A stretch of 26,756 nucleotides of DNA, from NCBI GenBank assembly GCA_964534515.1, contig CAZHPW010000022.1, forward strand, positions 1 through 26,756, given 5' to 3'. Under the pieces are notes generated by a model. That model had not been told where the DNA came from, did not search any database, and worked only from the letters and a program-made list of their open reading frames with translations. Every line of letters begins with the position of its first letter. Positions within the stretch are counted from its first letter, which is position 1. The translations under genes and the position numbers were made by a program. Shown here piece by piece: positions 15,389 through 21,442 of the stretch. This stretch comes from UBA6115 sp964534515 (GTDB lineage: Bacteria; Bacillota; Clostridia; Christensenellales; Aristaeellaceae).

Positions 15389-16533
15389 GGTCTTTTAGGC
15401 GCATTGCAATGCGGGCAGGTCTTCAGGTTTTTAAACGTATCGTTGGATACATCACGGAAGTAGAAGGTGGCCGTCAGTGGCTTGTACTTATCACCCAGGG
15501 AGGAGCAGTTGGGGTCAATGTGGTAATATTCCCCGCCGTCCTGGTTGTAGTACAGCAGCGTATCGGCGCTCACCGTGTTGGTGGTGAGCTGGGGAACGGC
15601 GGGCGCTGTCTGGGTGGTGTTCTCCGCCTGGACCTGGGTAGTCGCGGTGTCGACCAATTGCTCTGTCCCGGTCTGCGCCGCCAGTTCCTGGTTTTGCACT
15701 ATCTGGGAGGAGGAGATGGAGTTGGGGTCCACATACCATTCGTTGTTCGCCCGAATCATCAATATCTGGAAATTGTACAGCTCCGGCTCCTTGCCGTCAT
15801 TCTTGCTGATGCGCGCCTGCATGGTGATGGTGCGGGTCTGGTCAGTGTCCGAGCCCGACACGTCCATAATCTGGTAGCTCACCGGAGTTCTAATCGCGCT
15901 CAGGTGGAAGATGCTGGTCTCGGCGTCCCGCTGGGTTTCAAACTGGTTGGTCCAGTTGGGTGCTGAGTAAGACACCATGGAGGCGTAGTCCTTCACACCC
16001 CAGGCGGCCATGAACTGCTCCAGTTTTTGCTGGGCTAAGGACGCGGTGCCGGGGACGACGGTTTCTTCCTCCGTCTGGGCCGCGGCCTGGCTCTCGTTCA
16101 TGTCCATGATGCTGGCGGTTGTGTCATCAGAGAAGGTGGCCTGGAAATCCTGGGTGGTCTGCACCCGCTGGTCATCAGGCCTGGGCCCGGACACCAGGAT
16201 GGTGAACAGAATCACAATCACCATCGCGCTGTGAATCACGCCCAGCACCCGCCTGGCGTTTGGCACAAAGGCTTTGAGCAGGTACATCGCGCCGATGGAC
16301 AGCAGGCTGGCGGCTACAAAGGCCCAGTACAGCATGTTGTTCTTGGAAATCAGGGCAATGATAAAAGCGATGGGTAAAATGGCCACCAGAATAATCTGCA
16401 GAATGACAAAACTGCCCGGCGCGGTCACGGGGCCGGCCTGCTTCTGGGGGCTTTTTACGGGCGCCGGCTTGGCAGGGCGTTTTCTCATGTCCTGCAGCGG
16501 CGCGCTGGAATATCTTGAACGGTTTTCGCTCAT
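15385..16533 (-). CDS. Membrane protein with outside NTF2-like region and Cys/His cluster
   Basis: No named family is recognised for the whole 382-residue protein. A basic, proline-rich cytoplasmic N-terminus (1-40) leads to three membrane helices (about 42-62, 67-90, 97-116). The remainder should lie outside. Residues about 160-275 look like an NTF2-like domain (KLEQFMAAWGVKDYASMVSYSA, then strands ending NNEWYVDPNSI). A T/Q-rich linker (about 280-325) is followed by a small domain with H338, C343, C373 and C376 (YYHIDPNC ... CPHC). That pattern resembles the Ada-type metal-binding module found at the ends of some secreted nucleases. It is the first gene of the four-gene operon, and an AGGAGA site lies about 11 bases before the ATG. 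The architecture can be seen; any function would be a guess. Confidence 0.75.
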   Translation of the reverse strand: MSENRSRYSSAPLQDMRKRPAKPAPVKSPQKQAGPVTAPGSFVILQIILVAILPIAFIIALISKNNMLYWAFVAASLLSIGAMYLLKAFVPNARRVLGVIHSAMVIVILFTILVSGPRPDDQRVQTTQDFQATFSDDTTASIMDMNESQAAAQTEEETVVPGTASLAQQKLEQFMAAWGVKDYASMVSYSAPNWTNQFETQRDAETSIFHLSAIRTPVSYQIMDVSGSDTDQTRTITMQARISKNDGKEPELYNFQILMIRANNEWYVDPNSISSSQIVQNQELAAQTGTEQLVDTATTQVQAENTTQTAPAVPQLTTNTVSADTLLYYNQDGGEYYHIDPNCSSLGDKYKPLTATFYFRDVSNDTFKNLKTCPHCNAPKRP

Positions 16534-16570
16534 TGGCGATTCTCTCTCCTATCCGTTTGCTTTCAGTCTG

Positions 16571-16592
16571 GTGTCTATTAAGAAACAGACAC
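16571..16592 (-). other. Hairpin at the 5' end of the envelope operon transcript
   Basis: GTGTCT (16571-16576) and AGACAC (16587-16592) form a 6-bp stem. With the promoter at 16599-16627 the transcript should begin at about 16592, so the hairpin would be at its very 5' end. Such stems can protect mRNA from 5' decay by RNase J; this role is inferred. Confidence 0.4.
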
Positions 16593-16598
16593 GGATTC

Positions 16599-16627
16599 AT
16601 TATAGCATAATAACGGATTCTTTTCAT
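16599..16627 (-). promoter_or_regulatory. Promoter of the four-gene envelope operon
   Basis: Read on the minus strand, a perfect extended -10 (TGC-TATAAT, 16607-16599) is present with a poor -35 (near 16621-16627, TGAAA). Two copies of GAATCCGT (16620-16613 and 16598-16591) lie 22 bases apart, one on each side of the -10, and may form an operator. Confidence 0.65.
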
Positions 16628-16749
16628 TTATATGAACTATCTTGCCGTCATCCCGTGAAAACGCGGAACGAGTGGGGGAAGGCGTAAAATAATGAACGAT
16701 AATTCGGTTTAAAGTGGATTTAAGATGGTGTTTAAACGCTGGATGATAA

Positions 16750-16768
16750 GGCGGGGTGGCACCCTGCC
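16750..16768 (-). terminator. Weak hairpin after dnaX
   Basis: On the minus strand GGCAGGGT and ACCCCGCC pair with one A-C mismatch around GCC, about 22 bases after the dnaX stop. There is no T-run, so termination may be weak or need Rho. The 257-base gap 16534-16790 holds this element, the promoter of the envelope operon and nothing else recognised. Confidence 0.35.
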
Positions 16769-16790
16769 GGTTTCCCGATTGTCCTCAAGC

Positions 16791-18587
16791 TCAATCGTTC
16801 TTCAAAACAATCTTGTCCCGGCCAAACACCCTGGCCAATTCCTCAATCTGCGTTTCCACCTCGTTGGCTTTTCCGGAAGTGGCCCTGTCATCCTTGTTGA
16901 CCGCCTCAAACTTTACCGCCATGCCCATTTCCTCGCTCAAGATGGCGGCTATCGGGTCCGCGCGCTCGGCTTCGTTCAGCATGGAGATAAAGACCCTGTC
17001 CTGCTCGCCCATTAAGAGGGTAAAGACCTTGTTCTCATATCCGCCGTATTTGCCCTGGTACAGATAGGAGTACAGGCTGGGATGCTCGTTCTTCAAGCGC
17101 TTCAACAGGTTGTTCCAGGCGTCCTTGGGGCTCTTGGCCAAGGCCTGCCCCGCTACTTCCATTACCGGCTCTTCTTTTACCGGTTCTTCCTTTGCCGGCT
17201 CTTCCTTTTTTACTTCTTTTGTCGCCGGTCTTTCCTCATTGGCAAAGGGGAGGGGCTCCTCAAAAAACACCGGGATGTCATCCTCCGCCTGTGCGGGGAC
17301 AGGCTTGGGCGCTTCCTTGATGGCCGGGGCAAGCGGCGTTACCGCCTGCTCATCCACCTTACCGGAAAATGGCATCCGGATGGGCTCGTCCGCTTTTTCC
17401 TTCACAGGTTCTTTGGGCAGTTCCTTCACGGGCTCCGGCTTGCTTTCAGCGCGCTCAACCGGCTTTGAGGCCAGCCTGGGCTTGGAAGGGTGTACAGATA
17501 CCGCCTGCTCCTGATGGTTATTAGCGCTGCGCAGCGCCAGCAGTTCCAGCACCGCCCTTTGGGAGGTGGACCAGCGGGCGTCCTGCTCAGAGCGCATGCA
17601 ATTCTCCAGGAAGAACAGCAGGGTCTGCCCGTCTGTGCTCTGCGCCTGGGCTTTTAGTCGCTCCAGTTGCTCCTTGGACATGTCTTTGCTGCCCTTGCCT
17701 GTCCACAAGACGGCCAGCACCTGGCGGATGTGGGCGTTGAACTCGCGCAGGAAGACGGTCACGTCCCGCCCGTCCTTCATCAATTGCTCAATGAGGCCCA
17801 GCGCCCTTGGTGTGTCATCATCAATCAGCGCGTCCAGGAAGTCAAACAAAAAGTCCTGGCTCACAGCACCCAGGGCGTGGCGCACGTTTTCCTCAGTCAG
17901 GCTGCTGTTGCTGCCCAGGCACATGTCCATCAGGCTCCAGGCGTCGCGCATCGCGCCCTGGGCGGAGGCCGCGATCAGGCGCAGCGCCTCTTCCTCGGCT
18001 TCCACGTTGTCCTTTAAGGCAACCTTTAATTTCCGGATGATGTCGTTCTCCGGTATTCTGCCAAAGTCATATCTCTGGCAGCGGGAGAGGATGGTGGCGG
18101 GCAGCTTCTGCGGCTCGGTGGTCGCCAGGATAAACACCATATAAGCAGGCGGCTCCTCCAGGGTTTTAAGCAGGGCGTTAAACGCCGCGTTTGAGAGCAT
18201 GTGAACTTCGTCAATGATGTAGACCTTGTAAGGCACAAACTGCGGCGGGTAGTCCGTGCGCGAGAGCATCTCGCGGATTTCCTCCACCCGGCTGTTGGAC
18301 GCAGCGTCCATCTCAAACACGTCCAGGGTGGTTTCACTCTTTAAAGCCTTGCAGTTATCACATTCCAGGCAGGGGTCGCCGTTTTTGGGGTTCTGGCAGT
18401 TGATGGCCATGGCCATAATCCGCGCCGCGCTGGTCTTGCCCGTGCCGCGGCTGCCGCAAAACAGGTAGGCGTGCGCGATGCGCTTGGTCGATACCTGGTT
18501 TGACAGCGCGCGCACAATATTTTCCTGGCCAACCATCTCGGAAAATGTCTGCGGCCTGTAAGTACGATACAAGGTCTGGTAGGCCAT
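16791..18587 (-). CDS. dnaX: DNA polymerase III subunit gamma/tau
   Basis: The clamp-loader ATPase has 598 residues. The AAA+ domain has Walker A GSRGTGKT (45-52), a zinc module with C64, C73, C76 and C79, Walker B IIDEVH (D126, E127) and the sensor-arginine SRC motif (168-170). Domain III ends near residue 360. A long, charged linker (about 365-465) contains KEEP-type repeats. A C-terminal domain (about 470-560, DAWNNLLKRLKNEHPSLYSYL) matches the tau region that binds the polymerase. A slippery heptamer A-AAA-AAG lies in frame at codons 460-461, just before that domain. The start ATG overlaps the yitT-like stop (TGATG), with AGGAGG upstream. The usual partners ybaB and recR do not follow. 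Identity is secure. Confidence 0.96.
   Translation of the reverse strand: MAYQTLYRTYRPQTFSEMVGQENIVRALSNQVSTKRIAHAYLFCGSRGTGKTSAARIMAMAINCQNPKNGDPCLECDNCKALKSETTLDVFEMDAASNSRVEEIREMLSRTDYPPQFVPYKVYIIDEVHMLSNAAFNALLKTLEEPPAYMVFILATTEPQKLPATILSRCQRYDFGRIPENDIIRKLKVALKDNVEAEEEALRLIAASAQGAMRDAWSLMDMCLGSNSSLTEENVRHALGAVSQDFLFDFLDALIDDDTPRALGLIEQLMKDGRDVTVFLREFNAHIRQVLAVLWTGKGSKDMSKEQLERLKAQAQSTDGQTLLFFLENCMRSEQDARWSTSQRAVLELLALRSANNHQEQAVSVHPSKPRLASKPVERAESKPEPVKELPKEPVKEKADEPIRMPFSGKVDEQAVTPLAPAIKEAPKPVPAQAEDDIPVFFEEPLPFANEERPATKEVKKEEPAKEEPVKEEPVMEVAGQALAKSPKDAWNNLLKRLKNEHPSLYSYLYQGKYGGYENKVFTLLMGEQDRVFISMLNEAERADPIAAILSEEMGMAVKFEAVNKDDRATSGKANEVETQIEELARVFGRDKIVLKND
17205..17211 (-). promoter_or_regulatory. 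Possible programmed frameshift site in dnaX
   Basis: On the minus strand the codons GTA AAA AAG contain A-AAA-AAG, the same heptamer in the same phase as in E. coli dnaX. Five bases later GCCGG can pair with CCGGT (5-bp stem, loop of about 11). The -1 frame runs 56 codons and stops with TGA at 17037-17035. The Shine-Dalgarno-like AGGAAAG upstream is about 20 bases away, further than in E. coli. Confidence 0.4.
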
Positions 18588-19456
18588 CAGTTGTCCTCCT
18601 GAATCAATTTGGCGAAGCCTTCGCCCAGGGTCTCATGGGTATCGGTGATGAACATAAAGGCGCTGGCGTCCTCTTCATTGACAATGTTCTTGAGTTTGGG
18701 GGCCTCAAACCGCCCCACGATGCACATCAGCATCTTGATTCCCTCACCCGAATACGCGCCGGTCGCGTCAAAGCGGGTCACCCCGCGCTCCATCTCGGTC
18801 ATCAGGCGCTTTTCTATCACCGCGTACTTCTTGCTGATGATGTAGCAGGCCTTGTCATTGCCAAAGCCGGTCAATACCTGGTCCAAGACCTTGGCGGACA
18901 CAAAGACGCAAATCATGGCGTACAGGGCATGGGAGGCGCTCAAGAAAATCCAGGTTAAGATAATGACCAGGCTGTCAAAGGCAAACAGGAAGGAGCCGAT
19001 GGTGATGGCCCGCTGGTAATGGTGCACAATGCGCGCCATCAGGTCGGTTCCGCCGGTGGTGGCGCTGCCGCGCAGGATGAGGGCCAGGCCGATGCCCAGC
19101 AGGATGCCGCCGAAAATGGAGGCCAGGAGCGGGTCATTGCTCAGGGCTGGCAGGTGTAAAAAGTCAATCATGAAGGAGAACAGCAGGGTGGCAATCAGTG
19201 TGCGCAGAATAAAGCCGGCGCCGATTAAGCGCCAGCCAACAATCAGCAATGGAATGTTCAGTACCAGGCTGGTCAAACCAATCGGCAGCCCGAAATGGAA
19301 GTTCAGGATGGTGGTGATGCCGGTCAGGCCGCCGGGCGCGATATGATTGGGCTCCAGGAACAGGGGATAGCTAGCGGCCCCGATAAAGCAGCCGATGATA
19401 ATCATGGCGTATTGCAGGATAATTTTATTCTCGCGGATTTTTTGAATGGTGCTCAC
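18587..19456 (-). CDS. YitT family membrane protein (DUF161 and DUF2179)
   Basis: The 289-residue protein has five to six hydrophobic helices in the first 200 residues, including the family signature around PNHIAPGGLTGI (36-47) and the second GSATTGGTDLMARI. A soluble C-terminal DUF2179 domain follows (about 205-285) with YIISKKYAVIEKRL, GEGIKMLMCIV and AFMFITDTHETLGEGF. The transport or signalling role of YitT proteins is not settled. The start is GTG at 19456, with GAGGG about six bases upstream. The gap to the upstream regulator is 40 bases and the stop overlaps the dnaX start (TGATG), so yitT and dnaX are coupled. Confidence 0.92.
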   Translation of the reverse strand: MSTIQKIRENKIILQYAMIIIGCFIGAASYPLFLEPNHIAPGGLTGITTILNFHFGLPIGLTSLVLNIPLLIVGWRLIGAGFILRTLIATLLFSFMIDFLHLPALSNDPLLASIFGGILLGIGLALILRGSATTGGTDLMARIVHHYQRAITIGSFLFAFDSLVIILTWIFLSASHALYAMICVFVSAKVLDQVLTGFGNDKACYIISKKYAVIEKRLMTEMERGVTRFDATGAYSGEGIKMLMCIVGRFEAPKLKNIVNEEDASAFMFITDTHETLGEGFAKLIQEDN

Positions 19457-19496
19457 GCTGTGCCCTCAGTTCATTCTATAGCTTACACTTATTCTA

Positions 19497-20198
19497 TCAC
19501 AGTTCGGCTTCCAGGCGCACGGCCTTGCCGATGACTTTGACATCGGCCATCGCCACCACCTCAGACTCGCTTTGCTGGTCAAAGGTCTGCAGCAGCAGCT
19601 GGTAGCGTGGCAGAACCTTTAGCATATACAGCTGTTTGCCCTGGGGGGTATCCAGCAACATCATCTTGCCGTCCTCCACCGTGTTTGACGGCACAATTAA
19701 AACCAGGTCGCCCTTTTGTACGCGGTAGCCGCGCATCCTGTCATCCGGCGACATCAGGTAGTACACTTTCTCCGCCGCCACGCCCTCAATCTTTCCCTGG
19801 GTCACGGGCAGAAGCCGGCTTCCGATTTCCTTCATTACAGCGTTATAAATTGGGACATGCTGCAATACGCCCTTTAAGGCGTCCAGCCAGATGGAGCCGT
19901 CCGTCTTCTCATTCTTATCGGGCTTGTCCTGCTTGGCTTTCATCACCCTCTCCGGGCTGACCGCTGTTTGCAAGTCCACCGTCACCGCGATGTCATCCAG
20001 GGTAAACATCGCGTCGGTCTGCTGCTCAAGTCCCATTTTGGCCAGGATGCGCCTGGCCTGGTCGTCCTGGATGATGCGGGTGCCCGCCTCCACGTCCAGA
20101 ATGTATTTCTCATTGACCCCGGCCAGTTTGGCCACGGCCTTGGCTGTCATCTTCCGCCTGGTTCTTTCCAGGTGCAATAAATCGCCCAATCTGCTCAT
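19497..20198 (-). CDS. XRE-family repressor with S24/LexA-like C-terminal domain
   Basis: The 233-residue protein combines an N-terminal HTH (about 4-56, LGDLLHLERTRRKMTAKAVAKLAGVNEKYILDVEAG) with a charged linker (about 82-102) and a C-terminal domain with the LexA/UmuD fold (about 135-230: VYYLMSPDDRMRGYRVQKGDLVLIV, MMLLD, LYMLKVLPR, VIGKAVRLE). In self-cleaving members the site reads G-D-S-M; here it is D-D-R-M, so the catalytic serine is replaced by R154. K194 is in the place of the partner lysine. It should therefore not self-cleave. GGAGG seven bases before the ATG at 20198 fixes the start. A well-formed promoter is at 20221-20249. Targets are unknown; autoregulation and control of the next genes are plausible. 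Confidence 0.85.
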   Translation of the reverse strand: MSRLGDLLHLERTRRKMTAKAVAKLAGVNEKYILDVEAGTRIIQDDQARRILAKMGLEQQTDAMFTLDDIAVTVDLQTAVSPERVMKAKQDKPDKNEKTDGSIWLDALKGVLQHVPIYNAVMKEIGSRLLPVTQGKIEGVAAEKVYYLMSPDDRMRGYRVQKGDLVLIVPSNTVEDGKMMLLDTPQGKQLYMLKVLPRYQLLLQTFDQQSESEVVAMADVKVIGKAVRLEAEL

Positions 20199-20220
20199 AC
20201 TTCGTCCTCCTGTTTGTTTC

Positions 20221-20249
20221 AGAATAGCCCAAGAGGGCAAAATCGTCAA
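20221..20249 (-). promoter_or_regulatory. Promoter of the XRE/S24 regulator gene
   Basis: On the minus strand TTGACG (20249-20244, 5 of 6) and TATTCT (20226-20221) are exactly 17 bases apart. The spacer holds the inverted repeat GCCC-AAGA-GGGC (20227-20238), a possible operator where a bound protein would block RNA polymerase. Confidence 0.75.
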
Positions 20250-20294
20250 TCAATTCACAGGTTTTTACGCCTTGATGAAATTTTTTGCCGATGC

Positions 20295-20323
20295 TTGACA
20301 AATGAAAAATGATGAATTAAACT
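20295..20323 (+). promoter_or_regulatory. Promoter of the lacI-ABC transporter operon
   Basis: A perfect -35 TTGACA (20295-20300) and TAAACT (20318-20323, 4 of 6) are 17 bases apart. The start of transcription would be near 20330. The divergent regulator promoter begins 46 bases upstream. Confidence 0.72.
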
Positions 20324-20328
20324 GACTA

Positions 20329-20342
20329 CGAAAACGATTAAT
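20329..20342 (+). promoter_or_regulatory. Possible LacI-family operator
   Basis: CGAAAACGATTAAT has the central CG flanked by A- and T-rich halves (AAAAC/GATTA) typical of LacI/CcpA-type sites. It covers the predicted transcription start, fitting repression by the LacI-type protein encoded next. The palindrome is imperfect (3 of 5 arm positions match). Confidence 0.45.
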
Positions 20343-20374
20343 ATTTCCAAATTATCTATGCGAAGGGGGATGGC

Positions 20375-21391
20375 ATGGTCACACTTAAGGATATCGCGCT
20401 CCACTGCGGCGTGTCAGTGGCCTCAGTTTCCAAAGCCATCAATCACATGCCGGGCGTCGGGCAAAAGACCGCCCAGCGTATCAGGGACACCGCCAAGGCC
20501 TTTGGCTACCTGCCCAATGCCGCGGCTCAGGCGCTGAGAACCAATCGCTCTTTCACCATCGGCGTTTTGCTGGTGGACGATGAAAACCACACCCTGCTCA
20601 ACGAGTTCTTTGTCATGATTCTAGAAAGTTTCAAGATGAACATGGAGCAAAAGGGTTATGACCTCATGCTCTTAAACCGCACGGTGGGCCGGCGCAAAAT
20701 CAGCTACCTGGAACACTGCCGCCACAGCAACCTGGACGGCGTCTTCATCGCCTGCATTGATTTTTCCGACCCTGAACTCCTGGAGCTGGCCTCTTCCGGC
20801 ATCCCCATCCTAAGTGTGGATCACAGCTATCCGGGCCATCCCTCCGTTTATTCCGACAATGAGGACGGCGCCTACCAGGCGGTCAAATACGCCCATTCCC
20901 TGGGCCATGAGAAAATCGCCATCATCTCTGGCGGCACTGCCGGCGTCACGGACATGCGCTTAAAAGGCTATGAGCGGGCGTTATTAGATCTGGGGCTTGA
21001 ACAGCGCGATGACTACCATGTCAAAGGCCGCTACCGTGATATCAGGCGCACCTATGACGCCACGCGCGAACTGATTGCGCTTTCTGACCCGCCCACCTGC
21101 ATCCTGATGCCGGATGATTACGCCTCCCACGGCGGCAAGCTCGCGCTGCAAAACGCCGGGCTGAATATTCCGGAAGACGTCTCCATCATCGGCTTTGACG
21201 GCATTGACTACTTCAAGTACATTTCCCCGCGCCTGACCACCGTGTTTCAGGACGCGATGAAGATGGGGGAAATCGCGGCAGAGCTGCTCCTGGACGCCAT
21301 CGAAAACAAGGACGGTGGGGTCGAAGCCACGTCCATCACCGTACCCACCGCGCTCATTAAGGGCGAGACGGTCGCCCGGATCAACAAGTAA
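20375..21391 (+). CDS. LacI-family transcriptional regulator
   Basis: The 338-residue protein starts with the LacI HTH (VTLKDIALHCGVSVASVSKAIN, about 2-23) and hinge helix (about 48-57, NAAAQALRT). The periplasmic-binding-protein-like effector domain follows (about 60-330), with IGVLLVD, GVFIACI, YSDNEDGAYQAVKYAHSLGHEKIAIISG and SIIGFDGIDYFKYISPRLTTV. It should bind a sugar or sugar phosphate and control the adjacent sugar importer. AAGGGGG lies five bases before the ATG at 20375; an overlapping ATG at 20370 is out of frame. The gap to the binding-protein gene is 51 bases with no second promoter seen, so the regulator and transporter are probably one autoregulated operon. Confidence 0.94.
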   Translation: MVTLKDIALHCGVSVASVSKAINHMPGVGQKTAQRIRDTAKAFGYLPNAAAQALRTNRSFTIGVLLVDDENHTLLNEFFVMILESFKMNMEQKGYDLMLLNRTVGRRKISYLEHCRHSNLDGVFIACIDFSDPELLELASSGIPILSVDHSYPGHPSVYSDNEDGAYQAVKYAHSLGHEKIAIISGGTAGVTDMRLKGYERALLDLGLEQRDDYHVKGRYRDIRRTYDATRELIALSDPPTCILMPDDYASHGGKLALQNAGLNIPEDVSIIGFDGIDYFKYISPRLTTVFQDAMKMGEIAAELLLDAIENKDGGVEATSITVPTALIKGETVARINK

Positions 21392-21395
21392 CCAA

Positions 21396-21417
21396 TTCCG
21401 GCTGTATGTGTCCGGAA
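21396..21417 (+). other. Small hairpin between lacI and the binding-protein gene
   Basis: TTCCGG and CCGGAA form a perfect 6-bp stem with a 10-base loop. No T-run follows, so it is more likely an mRNA processing or stability element than a terminator. The strong GGAGG of the next gene lies about 15 bases downstream. Confidence 0.4.
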
Positions 21418-21442
21418 GGTAATAAAAAGGAGGAACCCCTCA

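Noticed and set aside
16745..16775. GGGGTGGCACC on the + strand, similar to the T-box core GGGTGGNACC
   Set aside because: No downstream + strand gene, no specifier-loop structure recognised, and no terminator partner. The sequence is better explained as the palindromic hairpin just after dnaX.
17141..17235. Short tandem repeats in dnaX read as a possible repeat element
   Set aside because: The repeats encode the KEEP/KEEPV linker of the tau protein and are explained by the protein's flexible linker.
20199..20249. Longer start for the XRE/S24 regulator
   Set aside because: It would begin within the promoter; the ATG at 20198 has a GGAGG site and gives a normal HTH start.
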